From Streptomyces olivochromogenes (GTDB lineage: Bacteria; Actinomycetota; Actinomycetes; Streptomycetales; Streptomycetaceae), in the NCBI RefSeq assembly GCF_001514115.1, contig NZ_KQ948456.1, forward strand, positions 157,491 to 221,490: a stretch of 64,000 bases of DNA. The letters run 5' to 3'. Every line of letters starts with the position of its first letter. The first letter of the stretch is position 1. The position numbers and the translations under genes are program-made. Positions 36,557-48,182 of this stretch are shown one piece after another. The notes under the pieces were generated by a model. It had not been told where the DNA came from. It was given only the letters and a program-made list of their open reading frames with translations, and did no database searches.

Positions 36557-37480
36557 GTGGTCCGTGTGATCGAAGTCAACGAACTGACCAAACGGTACGG
36601 CGACACCACCGCCGTACGGAACCTGACGTTCCAGGTGCGCCCGGGGCACGTCACCGGGTTCCTCGGCCCGAACGGCGCGGGCAAGACGACGACGTTGCGC
36701 ATGCTGCTCGGGCTGATCGGCCCGACCGGCGGGAGCGCGACGATCGGCGGACAGCCGTTCCGGCGTCATCCGCGTGGGCTGCGGCACGTGGGCGCGCTGC
36801 TCGACGCGGGCGACGTCCACGGCGGGCGCAGCGCGCGGGCCCATCTGGAGGCGCTGGCGCGGAGCAATCGCATCCCCCGGAGCCGGGTGGACGAGGTGCT
36901 GGAGGAGGTGGGACTCGCGGGGGCGGCGGCGCGGCGCCGGGTAGACGGATTCTCGCTGGGCATGCGGCAGCGGCTGGGCATCGCCACCGCGCTGCTCGGC
37001 GAACCTCCGGTGCTGCTCTTCGACGAACCCCTCAACGGGCTCGATCCGGAAGGTGTGTTGTGGGTGCGGGAGCTGTTTCGCGGGCTCGCGGCCGAGGGGC
37101 GTACCGTCTTCGTCTCCAGCCATCTGATGTCCGAGATGGAGCACACCGCGGACGAGCTGATCGTCATCGGCAGGGGTGAGCTGATCGCCGCGGAGAGCGT
37201 GGCCGCGTTCGCGGCGCGCGGCACCCGGCCGACGGTGACCGTGCGGACGCCGGACCTCGCGCAGCTCACGGCCGTGCTGTCCGAGGAGGGCGCGGCGGTG
37301 GCTCCGTACGACGACCGGACCCTCAAGGTGACGGGCCTGAGCGCGGCCCGCATCGGTGAACTCGCCCTCCACCACCGGATCCTGCTCGAGGAACTGACCC
37401 CGCAGGCCGCGTCCCTGGAGGCCGCCTTCATGGAACTGACCGCCGAGAGCACCGAGTTCCTCGCCGGAGACGCCCGATGA
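36557..37480 (+). CDS. ABC exporter ATP-binding protein (antibiotic/bacitracin type)
   Basis: The 307-residue product starts at GTG 36557; GTG 36566 is possible. Walker A is GPNGAGKTT, the signature FSLGMRQRLGIATAL, Walker B VLLFDEPLNGLDPEG and the switch His is in VSSHLMSE. The C-terminal ~80 residues form the DrrA/BcrA-like accessory region. It overlaps the permease by ATGA and is divergent from the sensor kinase, a common detoxification arrangement. Confidence 0.94.
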   Translation: MVRVIEVNELTKRYGDTTAVRNLTFQVRPGHVTGFLGPNGAGKTTTLRMLLGLIGPTGGSATIGGQPFRRHPRGLRHVGALLDAGDVHGGRSARAHLEALARSNRIPRSRVDEVLEEVGLAGAAARRRVDGFSLGMRQRLGIATALLGEPPVLLFDEPLNGLDPEGVLWVRELFRGLAAEGRTVFVSSHLMSEMEHTADELIVIGRGELIAAESVAAFAARGTRPTVTVRTPDLAQLTAVLSEEGAAVAPYDDRTLKVTGLSAARIGELALHHRILLEELTPQAASLEAAFMELTAESTEFLAGDAR

Positions 37481-38325
37481 CCACTCTCGCCCTCACCCCC
37501 GCTCCCGCACCCCCCGCCGCACGGTTCACCGATCTTCTCGCCGCCGAGTGGATCAAACTCCGTTCCCTGCGCTCGACCTACTGGGCGCTCGGCGCGGGCG
37601 CCCTCGCCGTCATCGGCTTCAACGCCAACGCGGCGCGGGTGCACACGCACGACTATCCGCGTTACAACCCCCAAATGCGCTCCATCGCATGGGAGTTGGC
37701 CTTGCGAGACGCCTTCACCAACGGGTCGGCGCTGATCCTGATCCTCGCGGCGGCGAGCATCGGCGCGATCACGGTCGTCGGGGAGTACTCGACGGGCCTG
37801 ATCCGTACGACCCTCGCGGCCGTCCCGGACCGGCGTGCCCTGATGGCGGCGAAGGTCGTGGTGGTGACGGCGGTCATGACGCTGTACGGCGCGTTCGTCG
37901 CGACTGCCTCCTTCGCCTCGACGCAGGCGATCCTCACCACCCGTCACGCCGCCGTGTCGATCACCCACTTCGGTGCCCTGCGCGTGGTCGTCGCCTCCGC
38001 GCTGCTCGCCCCGGTCTGCGCGCTGGCGGGCATGGCTTTGGGGGCCCTGATCCGACACAGCGCGAGCACGATGGTCGCCGTCACCGCCGTCCTGCTTCTC
38101 GTCCCCGGCTTCATCACCGACCGCTACCGCTGGACGGCCGCCGTGCGGCACGCCATGCCCGTCAACGCCTGGACGCGGCTGACCGGCATCGCCTACGGCC
38201 AGGATCCCTTCACCCGGGTCCCGCGCTACGGGGCGACGGTGACGGGCAGTTGGGTGGTGCTGGGGGCGTGGGCGGTGGTGTCGGCGGTGATCGTCGTGGT
38301 GGCGGTGGACCGCCGGGACGTGTGA
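37477..38325 (+). CDS. ABC-2-type permease
   Basis: The 282-residue product from ATG 37477 has about six membrane segments and the ABC-2 opening FTDLLAAEWIKLRSLRSTYWALGAGALAVIGF, with GEYSTGLIRTTLAAVPDR in the first loop. It pairs with the upstream ATPase. The substrate is unknown; a peptide antibiotic or lipid-type toxin is possible given the two-component partner. Confidence 0.92.
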   Translation: MTTLALTPAPAPPAARFTDLLAAEWIKLRSLRSTYWALGAGALAVIGFNANAARVHTHDYPRYNPQMRSIAWELALRDAFTNGSALILILAAASIGAITVVGEYSTGLIRTTLAAVPDRRALMAAKVVVVTAVMTLYGAFVATASFASTQAILTTRHAAVSITHFGALRVVVASALLAPVCALAGMALGALIRHSASTMVAVTAVLLLVPGFITDRYRWTAAVRHAMPVNAWTRLTGIAYGQDPFTRVPRYGATVTGSWVVLGAWAVVSAVIVVVAVDRRDV

Positions 38326-38426
38326 GAGGTCGTACGGGACGGCCGCGTCCGTGGTTGTCAGTGGGCGGCCGTACTGTGCACCCCACGCACACAACGCCGT
38401 ACGGCATCACGCGCACTGGAGGAACC

Positions 38427-39548
38427 ATGTCCGCGAGCGCCCGTCTCGTCACCACGCTCGCAGGCCCGCTGGAGTCGGCCACGGCCGGTTTCCCAGGAGA
38501 GCGGTGCCTGCCCGGCCGGACGCTGATCCTCCAGAGCGACGACACCCAGCTCGCCGCGTACGACCTGGCCGCGGCGCTCGCGGGGGAGGCGTCGGTGGCC
38601 CGGTTCCCGTTGCCGTGGCCGCGCCGCTTCGGGACGTGCACCGTGTCGCCGGGGCTGGACGTCGCCGTCTTCGCGGGCGTGCACGCGGTGCGGGCGGTGG
38701 ACCGGCGGGGCGCCACCCTGTGGGAGGTGCGGCACGGCTGCTGGGAGGGGAGCTGCCGGGAGATGCACGCCTCGTTCGAGGAGTACGGCGAGAGCGGTGG
38801 GAGCGCGGCCGGTCGCGGGCACCGGTACGCCGACAGCGGCTCGGTGGTCTTCTCCGCGGACGGCAAGCTCGTGTGGGCTCATGTGCGCGGGCCGCTCGCG
38901 GCGGGGGGCGGGGATCCGGACGTGATCGAGGAGTGGCTGGTGCTGGACGCCACGGACGGCACGGTCCTCGGGCAGGCGGACACCCAGACCGTGGCCGCCG
39001 GTTCGGGGCACGTGTCGCACCCGGACCCCGGACAGATGGGACTGAGCGTCGGCGAGGGGCAGGACGGGGCGCCGCTGCTGTGGGGCCGCTGGGACGGCGA
39101 GCGGCTCTCCGTCGAACGGATCGACGACGACCGGTGTCTGCTCGCCGTGAGCCCGTCGGGCGAGCACTTCCTGACCGTGACCCACTACCAGGAGCTCCTG
39201 TCCCTGCACCGGGTCGAGGACGGCTCGGTGGTGTCGGAGCTGGACGCGGAGGAGGTCATACCCGATCACCCCGCCCTGGACCCGGACGACGACGAGCCCG
39301 AGGCGCACTGGGACTACTACGGCGGCTTCCTCGACGAACACACCGTCATCGCGGGCACCACCGAGGCCGACGAGGAGTACGGGGCGGGGCGGCACTGGCT
39401 GGTCGACGTACGGGACATGCGGCTGCTCGGCGAGGTCACCTACCCCTTCCCGACATCCGGCGTGCCGAACACCCTGGGCGACGGCAGCTGGTACACGATC
39501 GCCGAGGACACGAAGGAACTCCAGGTGTGGCGCCTGGCCGGCGTCTAG
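38427..39548 (+). CDS. Beta-propeller-like hypothetical protein
   Basis: The 373-residue product from ATG 38427 follows GGAGG. Repeated segments such as ARFPLPWPRRFGTCTVSPGLDVAVFAGVHAVRAVDRRG, SGSVVFSADGKLVWAHVRG, DRCLLAVSPSGEHFLTVTHYQ and HWLVDVRDMRLLGEVTYPF look like WD40/PQQ-type blades. No signal peptide is seen, so it is cytoplasmic. Its function is unknown. Confidence 0.7.
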   Translation: MSASARLVTTLAGPLESATAGFPGERCLPGRTLILQSDDTQLAAYDLAAALAGEASVARFPLPWPRRFGTCTVSPGLDVAVFAGVHAVRAVDRRGATLWEVRHGCWEGSCREMHASFEEYGESGGSAAGRGHRYADSGSVVFSADGKLVWAHVRGPLAAGGGDPDVIEEWLVLDATDGTVLGQADTQTVAAGSGHVSHPDPGQMGLSVGEGQDGAPLLWGRWDGERLSVERIDDDRCLLAVSPSGEHFLTVTHYQELLSLHRVEDGSVVSELDAEEVIPDHPALDPDDDEPEAHWDYYGGFLDEHTVIAGTTEADEEYGAGRHWLVDVRDMRLLGEVTYPFPTSGVPNTLGDGSWYTIAEDTKELQVWRLAGV

Positions 39549-39584
39549 AGGCGCACAGGACCCGCTGCCGGACAGGACCCCGTG

Positions 39585-40361
39585 TCAGCCCACGCCCCTG
39601 GACTCCTGGGCCGCCCTCGCCTCGATGCCGCGGAAGTGGTCGGCCATCGCGCGTTGGGCGGCCTCCACGTCGCGGGCGCGCAGAGCGGTGACGATGTCGC
39701 GGTGGCGGCGGACGGTCAGTTCGGGGGACGGGTCGTCGGTCCAGCCGCGTATGCCGGCGACCCTGCTGAAAACGGTCCAGAAGGCGCCGAGGAGCTGGGG
39801 CACGAGTGCGTTGCCGAGCGAGGCGTACAGCAACTCGTGGAACTCGCGGTCGAGTTCGGGGAAAGGGCGCCCTGAGCGGCCCGCCTCCTCCATCTCGGCC
39901 ACGACGGCTTCGAGGCGGTCGAGCTCCGGCTCGGTGAGCACGGCCGCGACCCGGCGTATCAGCCCCTCCTCCAGCACCTCCCGTACCTGGAGGATCTCCG
40001 CCAGCGCCCCGGTCTCGTTCTTGTCGTCGGGCTGGGCGAGCGTGCGGAAGGTGAGGCCGTCGACGAAGGGGGTCAGGGAGGCCTCGCCCACGTAGGTGCC
40101 GTAGCCGTGCCGGATGTCGACTATGTCGAGGGCCTGCAGGGCCTTGAGGGCCTCGCGCACGGAGTTGCGGCTGACGCCGAGGTCCTGCATCAGCTCGGTC
40201 TCGGTGGGTAGCGGGGCGCCCGCCTGGAGCCTGCGGTCGAGGATCAGCTGCATGACCTCGCTCTGGATCTGACTGCTCACCCGACGCTCGGACCTGCGCT
40301 CGGGCCGGCGCCGGTTCCCGGTCTCCTCAGACATGCGCCGCATCGTACGCTCACTGGACAT
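39585..40361 (-). CDS. GntR/FCD-family regulator, candidate sialic-acid repressor
   Basis: The start ATG 40361 (MSSERTMRRMSEETG) is chosen for its GGAGGTGGG upstream; GTG 40373 lies inside that site. The 258-residue product has the winged helix SEVMQLILDRRLQAGAPLPTETELMQDLGVSRNSVREALKALQAL and a helical FCD domain with metal-ligand positions (DREFHELLYASL, RRHRDIVTALRARD, MADHFRG). It is divergent from the importer-aldolase operon, so it is the likely repressor of that operon. This parallels NanR-type control of sialic-acid genes. Confidence 0.9.
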   Translation of the reverse strand: MSSERTMRRMSEETGNRRRPERRSERRVSSQIQSEVMQLILDRRLQAGAPLPTETELMQDLGVSRNSVREALKALQALDIVDIRHGYGTYVGEASLTPFVDGLTFRTLAQPDDKNETGALAEILQVREVLEEGLIRRVAAVLTEPELDRLEAVVAEMEEAGRSGRPFPELDREFHELLYASLGNALVPQLLGAFWTVFSRVAGIRGWTDDPSPELTVRRHRDIVTALRARDVEAAQRAMADHFRGIEARAAQESRGVG

Positions 40362-40459
40362 CCGACGTCCCACCTCCGGGCGGATTCAGCACCAACTACC
40401 CGTGTTTCAGGGCTTCATTGGTCGCACCTCTGGAAGATACGCCATTCGTGTGCGATCCC

Positions 40460-40516
40460 TTGACCGCCCTCACGGGCCCTCTTATGGTCACGCTGCCCAC
40501 CATGACGTAGGACGTC
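40460..40516 (+). promoter_or_regulatory. Importer operon promoter and candidate GntR operator
   Basis: TTGACC (40460-40465), a 17-bp spacer and TATGGT (40483-40488) form a good vegetative promoter. GACGT-AGG-ACGTC (40504-40516) is a perfect palindrome just after the expected transcription start. It is well placed for repression by the divergent GntR/FCD regulator. Confidence 0.6.
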
Positions 40517-40544
40517 GTATCTCCCGCCTCTCCCTGGAGGAACC

Positions 40545-42173
40545 GTGCGCGACGTGACCGACCACTCGGCGCTGCACCGCCGACGTTTCCTGAAGTACTC
40601 CGGCGCCCTCGGCGTGGCCGGGGCCCTCTCCTCCTCGCTGGCGGCCTGTTCGTCCGGGCCGCAGTCCACCAATGACACCGGCGGCGGGAAGGGTGGCAAG
40701 GACGCGACGCTCACCGCCGTCATCGGCTACGGGAACGACGGCAGCTGGGACCCGACGCAGACGGCGTCCGCCTTCGCCATGGCGGCCAACAGCCACATCT
40801 ACGAGGGGCTGCTGGACACGGACCCGATCTCGCGCGAGCCGTACGCGGCGCTCGCGACCCAGGTGCCGGGCGATCTCAGCGGTACGTCCTGGAAGTTCAC
40901 GCTGCGGGCCGGGGCCACCTTCCACGACGGGAAGCCCGTCACCGCCGACGACGTGGTCTTCGTCTTCGACCGGATCCTCGACCCGAAGACGCAGACCCTC
41001 GGCAAGGGCTTCTTCGCGAGCTGGCTGAAGGAGGTCCGGAAGATCGACGCGTCGAACGTCGAACTGGTGCTGAAGTTCCCCTTCCCGGAAGGCATCGCGC
41101 GGCTCACGCTCGCGAAGATCATGCCCAAGCACGTGTTCTCCCGGCCCGGTGCCTGGGACGACGCGATCAAGGGGAAGGCGGTGGGCTCGGGGCCGTACCG
41201 GCAGACCGCCCACCACCCCAAGTCGAACACCACCTTCGAGGCGTTCGCCGCCTACAACGGCCCGCGCAAGCCGGCCTTCAAGAAGATGAACTGGCTGACG
41301 ATCGTGGACGCGGCGCCGCGCGTCGCGAAGATCTCCGGCGCGAGCGCCGGGGCCCAGATCGCCGACAACATCCCGTACGCCAACATCGAGCAGCTGAGGA
41401 AGGGCGGCATGACCGTCGAGGGCGGCGCGGGGATGAACAACCTCTTCCTGATGTTCAACACCAAGCACAAGCCCTTCGACGACGTACGGGTACGCCAGGC
41501 CCTGCACTACGCCATCGACACCGGCAAGATGGTCGAGGTCGCCCTCCACGGACACGGCAAGCCGTCGAGCTCGTTCCTCAACGAGGGGAACCCGGTCTAC
41601 CGGCCGGCGAAGACCGTGTACGGGTACGACCCGCAGAAGGCCAAGCAGCTCCTGAAGGCCGCCGGGGTCTCCGGGCTGAAGATCGAGATCCTGTCCGTGA
41701 ACGTCAGCTGGATCGTCGACTGCCTGCCGACCATCAAGGCGTCCTGGGACGCGATCGGCGTCGAGACCACGCTCTCGCCGCAGGAGACGACGGCCGTCTT
41801 CACGAAGATGGACCAGAAGCAGGACTACCAGGTGGTGGCCGCCGCCTCGAACCCCAACCAGTTCGGCCTCGACGCCGATCTGATCATGCACTACAACTAC
41901 GGCCCCGAGAACCTGTGGATGCAGTACGCCCGGTGGGCGGGCGACCCGGTCGCCAAGCAGCTCTTCAAGGACATGGACCGGGCGACCCGGGAGCCGGACG
42001 CCGACAAGAAGAAGACGATGATCCAGGACTACATCGACGTCGTCGCCGAACAGGCCGTGCTCTACCCGGTCGTGCACAACGAGCTGATGACGGCCTGGGA
42101 CCCCAGGAAGCTCACGGGGATCAGGGCCCAGCCCTATCCGGGCATCAACCTCCTCCAGGCCAAGTGGGCCTGA
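40545..42173 (+). CDS. Oligopeptide-type (family 5) substrate-binding lipoprotein, candidate sialic-acid receptor
   Basis: The 542-residue product starts at GTG 40545 behind GGAGG. The signal region has a Tat-like RRRFLKYSG and the lipobox LAAC. The SBP_bac_5 core shows HIYEGLLDTDP, WKFTLRAGATFHDGKPVTADDVVFVFDRIL, GSGPYRQTAHH, VRQALHYAIDTGKMV and QDYIDVVAEQAVLYPVVHNELM. It is the first gene of a five-gene run ending in a NanA/DapA-type aldolase. The ligand is inferred from that context and the nearby sialidase; a peptide is the alternative. Confidence 0.88.
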   Translation: MRDVTDHSALHRRRFLKYSGALGVAGALSSSLAACSSGPQSTNDTGGGKGGKDATLTAVIGYGNDGSWDPTQTASAFAMAANSHIYEGLLDTDPISREPYAALATQVPGDLSGTSWKFTLRAGATFHDGKPVTADDVVFVFDRILDPKTQTLGKGFFASWLKEVRKIDASNVELVLKFPFPEGIARLTLAKIMPKHVFSRPGAWDDAIKGKAVGSGPYRQTAHHPKSNTTFEAFAAYNGPRKPAFKKMNWLTIVDAAPRVAKISGASAGAQIADNIPYANIEQLRKGGMTVEGGAGMNNLFLMFNTKHKPFDDVRVRQALHYAIDTGKMVEVALHGHGKPSSSFLNEGNPVYRPAKTVYGYDPQKAKQLLKAAGVSGLKIEILSVNVSWIVDCLPTIKASWDAIGVETTLSPQETTAVFTKMDQKQDYQVVAAASNPNQFGLDADLIMHYNYGPENLWMQYARWAGDPVAKQLFKDMDRATREPDADKKKTMIQDYIDVVAEQAVLYPVVHNELMTAWDPRKLTGIRAQPYPGINLLQAKWA

Positions 42174-42178
42174 CGTAG

Positions 42179-43134
42179 ATGACGGCCATCGTCCGCATCC
42201 TGGCCCGCCGTGTCGCCCTGCTCGTGCCGCTGATGCTCGGCATCGTGCTGTTCGTGTTCCTGGTGATGCGGTTCTCGGACGTCGACCCGGCGTCCGCGTT
42301 CTTCCAGGGTGCCAACCCCACTCCGCGGCAACTGCACGACTTCCGGCAGCAGAACGGCCTGCTCGACCCCCTCCCGGTGCGATACGTCCACTTCATCGGC
42401 GATCTGCTCCACGGCGACCTGGGCACCAGCGCGCTGACCCGGGCGCCCGTCGTCGACCAGGTCACCACCGCGCTGCCGCTCACCCTCCAGCTCACCTTCC
42501 TCGGCCTCGCCATCGCGGTCGTGCTCGCGCTGCTCGGCGGGGTCACCGCCGCGATCCACCGCGACCGGCTGCCCGACCAGGTCATCCGGGTCGTGTCGCT
42601 GACCGGGGTCGCGGCGCCCGGCTTCTGGCTGGCGCTGCTGATGATCCAGTACCTGGCCGTGGACCGGGGCTGGTTCCCGACCGGCGGATACATCAACCCC
42701 GGGGACTCGCTGAGCGGCTGGCTGAAGACGATGACGCTCCCCGCCTTCGCGCTCTCCCTCCCGGTCGCCGCCCAGCTCACCCGGATCGTGCGCACGGCCG
42801 TGGTCGAGGAACTGGACAAGGACTACGTCCGGACGGCGATCGGCAGCGGACTGCCGCCGGTGGTCGTGGTCGGCCGCAATGTGCTCCGCAACGCGCTGAT
42901 CAACCCGCTGACCGTGCTCGGTCTGCGCGTCGGCTATCTGCTCGGCGGCGCGGTCGTCATCGAGACGATCTTCTCGCTCCCCGGCATGGGCAAGCTGATG
43001 ATCGACGCCGTGAAGAACGGCGACCCGGCGGTCGTCCAGGGCGTCGTCCTGACCACGGCCACCGGGTTCGTGGTCGTGAACCTCGCCATCGACATCCTGT
43101 ATCTGCTGGTCAATCCGCGACTGAGGGATGCCAC

Positions 43135-43138
<4 letters not shown>
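42179..43138 (+). CDS. ABC permease, DppB/OppB type
   Basis: The 319-residue product from ATG 42179 has about six membrane segments: RILARRVALLVPLMLGIVLFVFLVMRF at the start, ALPLTLQLTFLGLAIAVVLALLGGV, and the EAA-like loop DYVRTAIGSGLPPVVVVGRNVLRNALINPLTVLG. It lies 5 bp after the binding protein and overlaps the next gene by GTGA. Confidence 0.93.
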
Positions 43139-45107
<1,969 letters not shown>

Positions 45108-45111
<4 letters not shown>

Positions 45112-46157
45112 ACGCGCTCATCACCCTCTCCGACGCCCATGTCGTCCACAAGGCCCGCTCCGGCGGCCTGTTCACGCGCGACCGGGTGTACGCCCTGACC
45201 GGCGCCGACCTCACCATCGCGCCCGGCGAGACGGTCGGCGTCGTCGGCGAGTCCGGGTGCGGGAAGTCGACGCTGGCGAAGGTGCTGGTGGGCGTCCAGC
45301 GGCCGACGTCCGGCACCGTGCGCTTCCGTGACCGTGACCTCTGGTCGATGAAGCCCGCCGAGCGACGAGCGTCCGTCGGCGGCAGCACGGGCATGGTCTT
45401 CCAGGACCCGTCGACGGCCCTGAACCGCCGTCTGCCCGTACGCCGGATCCTGCGGGACCCCCTGGACGTGCACCGGCGCGGCACGGCACGGGAACGGGAC
45501 GACCGGGTGCGGGAGCTGATGTCCCTGGTGGGCCTCCCCCGCGCCCTGGCGGACGCCCTGCCCGGCCAGCTGTCCGGCGGCCAGCGCCAGCGGGTGGCCA
45601 TCGCGCGCGCCCTGGCCCTGGACCCGGACCTGGTGGTGGCGGACGAACCGACGAGCGCGCTGGACGTCTCGGTCCGCGCCCAGATCCTCAACCTCCTGCT
45701 GGACCTGAAGGAGCGCCTGGACCTGGCCCTGGTCTTCGTCTCGCACGACATCCAGACGGTACGGAGGATGAGCGACCGGGTGATCACGATGTACCTCGGC
45801 CGGATCGTGGAGGAGTCCCCGGCCGCCCGGGTCACCGACCGCGCCCGGCACCCGTACACCCGGGCCCTCTTCTCCGCCACGCCCGGCCTCCTGGACCCGA
45901 TCGACCCGATCCCGCTGGTGGGCCCGGTGCCCTCGGCCACGCACCCGCCGACCGGCTGCCCGTTCCGCACCCGCTGCTGGAAGGCCGACGGGGAGTGCGT
46001 GAGCGTGATGCCGGACTTCACGGCCGCGTCGACGCCGGACCACCACTTCCGGTGCCACCATCCTGTGCAGGAGGACCAGTCGACGCGCGACCTGGTGGCC
46101 CAGGCCGTGTCCGCGGCGCCCGCCGTGGCCGACATCCCCGCCCAGCAGCAGCCTTGA
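45108..46157 (+). CDS. ABC ATP-binding protein, DppF/OppF type
   Basis: The 349-residue product starts at GTG 45108 (VNALITLSDAHVVHKARSGGLFTRDRVYAL), overlapping the previous stop. Walker A is GESGCGKST, signature LSGGQRQRVAIARAL, Walker B LVVADEPTSALD, switch VSHDIQTV, and the C-terminal Cys cluster is CPFRTRCWKADGEC. It is the partner ATPase of the fused protein. The aldolase gene follows after 19 bp. Confidence 0.94.
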
Positions 46158-46176
46158 TCGTCCCGAGGGAGTCTTC

Positions 46177-47112
46177 ATGCCGATCCCCACCCCGCTGACC
46201 GGTGTCGTTCCGCCCGTCTGCACGCCCCTGACACCGGACCGCGAGGTGGACGTCCCCTCGCTCATCAGGCTCGTGGACCACCTGGTGGACGGGGGCGTCG
46301 ACGGCCTGTTCGTCCTTGGCTCGTCCTCGGAGGCGGCGTTCCTGACGGACGCCCAGCGGCGGCTGGTGGTGGAGACGGTGGTCGCCCATGTGGCCGGCCG
46401 GCTCCCCGTGCTGGCCGGGGTGATCGACATGACCACGCCGAGGGTGCTGGACCATGTGGCGTATGTGACGGCGGCGGGCGCGGACGCGATCGTTGCGACC
46501 GCACCCTTCTACGCCCGCACCCATCCGGCGGAGATCGCACGCCACTTCCGCCTGGTCGCCGCCCGTTCGTCCGTGCCCGTCTTCGCCTACGACATCCCGG
46601 TGTCCGTCCACACCAAGCTGGACCCGGAGCTGGTCCTGTCCCTCGCCGCGGAGGGTGTGCTGAGCGGCCTCAAGGACTCCAGCGGCGACCTCGCCGCCTT
46701 CCGCGCCGTCGTCACGGGCGCCCGCGCCCAGCCCGACATCGCCGGCTTCACCACTCTCACCGGGTCCGAACTCGTCGTCGACTCCGCGCTCGCCCTCGGG
46801 GCGGACGGGGCCGTGCCGGGTCTCGCCAACGTCGACCCGCACGGGTACGTACGGCTCGACCGGCTCTGCCGAGGGGGCGACTGGGAGCGGGCGCGGGCCG
46901 AACAGGAGCGGCTGTGCGGGCTGTTCGGGATGGTCGGGGTGGGGGACCCGGCCCGGATGGGCGGGGGTTCGTCGGCGCTCGGGGCGTTCAAGGCGGCACT
47001 GCACCTGCGGGGCGTCATCGCCTGTCCGGCCACGGCGGAGCCGCAGGTGCCGCTGTCGGAGGCGGAGGTCGAGCGGGTGGGGAAGTACCTGGCGGGAGCG
47101 GGCCTGCTCTAG
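46177..47112 (+). CDS. nanA: DHDPS/NAL-family aldolase, candidate N-acetylneuraminate lyase
   Basis: The 311-residue class I aldolase starts at ATG 46177. It has the Tyr motif VPVFAYDIPV, the Schiff-base Lys in LSGLKDSSGD, and GVDGLFVLGSSSEAAFLTDAQR in the place of the usual GTTGE carboxylate-binding motif; Ser-Ser replaces Thr-Thr. The paralogous role in lysine synthesis (dapA) is unlikely because it follows an importer and lies near a sialidase. Cleavage of sialic acid to ManNAc and pyruvate is inferred; other keto-sugar acids are possible. Confidence 0.75.
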   Translation: MPIPTPLTGVVPPVCTPLTPDREVDVPSLIRLVDHLVDGGVDGLFVLGSSSEAAFLTDAQRRLVVETVVAHVAGRLPVLAGVIDMTTPRVLDHVAYVTAAGADAIVATAPFYARTHPAEIARHFRLVAARSSVPVFAYDIPVSVHTKLDPELVLSLAAEGVLSGLKDSSGDLAAFRAVVTGARAQPDIAGFTTLTGSELVVDSALALGADGAVPGLANVDPHGYVRLDRLCRGGDWERARAEQERLCGLFGMVGVGDPARMGGGSSALGAFKAALHLRGVIACPATAEPQVPLSEAEVERVGKYLAGAGLL

Positions 47113-47139
47113 AACACGCCCTGGAAGAGAACAGCCCTG

Positions 47140-47199
47140 GAAGTGAGAATCTCATTTTCACTTCACGAGTATTGCGTTCTGAAATATCAGAATCATACT
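47140..47199 (+). promoter_or_regulatory. Promoter with two palindromes before LLM oxidoreductase
   Basis: TTGCGT (47172-47177), a 16-bp spacer and CATACT (47194-47199) make a plausible promoter. TTCTGAAATATCAGAA (47177-47192) is a 6-bp-arm palindrome filling the spacer. Upstream, GAAGTGAGAA (47140-47149) and TTTTCACTTC (47155-47164) form a 10-bp inverted repeat with one mismatch. The gene is therefore probably regulated separately from nanA. Confidence 0.6.
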
Positions 47200-47207
47200 C
47201 TTGTCCG

Positions 47208-48182
47208 GTGACAGCCTTCGCGCTTCGATTCGACTTCCGCAATCCGGAGCAGGCCGGAACCACCACGGCCGATCGCTACGCGGCCGCCCTGGACATGGCC
47301 GAGTGGGCCGACCGTCTGGGCTGCGCGCGGATCACCGTCTCCGAACACCACGGCTCACCGGACGGCTACCTGCCCGCCCCGATCCCGATGCTCGCGGCGA
47401 TGGCGGCACGGACGACGAACGTCCGCTTCCTCGTCGCCGCGCTGATCGCCCCGTTCCACGATCCGCTGCTGCTCGCCGAGGAAATGATCGTGCTCGACAA
47501 CCTGAGCAGGGGGCGCGTCGACCTGGTCGTCGCGGGCGGCTATGTGCACGAGGAGTTCGCCCTGTTCGGCGTGCCGATGAACGAGCGGGCGAAACGGGTG
47601 ACCGAGGTGGTCACCACCCTGAAGGCGGCGTTCACCGGCGAGGAGTTCACCTACCGGGGCCGCACCGTACGCCTCACGCCCGCGCCGTTTCGGCCGGGAG
47701 GCCCGAGCGTCTCGCTCGGCGGCAGCACCGAACCGGCCGCGCGCCGGGCCGCCCGTATCGCCGACGGCTTCATCCCCTCCGTGTCCGAGGTGTGGGAGTA
47801 CTACCGGGACGAGGTACTGATGCTCGGCCGGCCCGACCCCGGCCCAAGCCCGATCGGCAGGAACCAGGTCGTGGCGCTCGCCGAGGACCCCGACAAGGGG
47901 TGGGAGCAGATGGCGCCGTTCTTCCTCCACGAGACGAACGCCTACGGGGCCTGGCAGGCCCAGGACGACCTCGCCGCCCCCTTCCACTCCGTCACCGGCG
48001 CCGACGAGCTGCGGGAGAGCGGCCAGTACCGGGTCCTGACACCCGAGCGGTTCGTGGCGGAACTGAAGTCCTCACCGCGGCCCTTCACCCAGTTCCACCC
48101 CCTGTGCGGCGGAATGCCGATGGAGCTGGCCTGGTCGAGCCTGCGCCTGTTCGAGCGCGAGGTCCTGCCCGCGTTCACCTGA
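47208..48182 (+). CDS. LLM-class (luciferase-like) flavin-dependent oxidoreductase
   Basis: The 324-residue product starts at GTG 47208 (VTAFALRFDFRNPEQ). The TIM-barrel LLM fold is visible in EWADRLGCARITVSEHHGSPDGYLPAPIPMLAAMAARTTNVRF, LLLAEEMIVLDNLSRGRVDLVVAGGY, and the FMN-side RPGGPSVSLGGSTEPAARRAARIADGF. It uses reduced flavin (FMNH2 or F420H2) to oxidise or reduce an unknown substrate. Its 3' end overlaps the convergent sialidase gene by 8 bp. Confidence 0.9.
   Translation: MTAFALRFDFRNPEQAGTTTADRYAAALDMAEWADRLGCARITVSEHHGSPDGYLPAPIPMLAAMAARTTNVRFLVAALIAPFHDPLLLAEEMIVLDNLSRGRVDLVVAGGYVHEEFALFGVPMNERAKRVTEVVTTLKAAFTGEEFTYRGRTVRLTPAPFRPGGPSVSLGGSTEPAARRAARIADGFIPSVSEVWEYYRDEVLMLGRPDPGPSPIGRNQVVALAEDPDKGWEQMAPFFLHETNAYGAWQAQDDLAAPFHSVTGADELRESGQYRVLTPERFVAELKSSPRPFTQFHPLCGGMPMELAWSSLRLFEREVLPAFT

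Noticed and set aside
46177..47112. Housekeeping dapA (lysine biosynthesis)
   Set aside because: It sits in an importer operon and lacks the usual GTTGE motif of DHDPS, so a catabolic aldolase is preferred.
47140..47164. Zur or iron box before the LLM gene
   Set aside because: The GTGAGAAT...ATTTTCAC symmetry has the wrong spacing for a 7-1-7 Zur box and does not match the iron-box consensus. It is left as an unknown operator.
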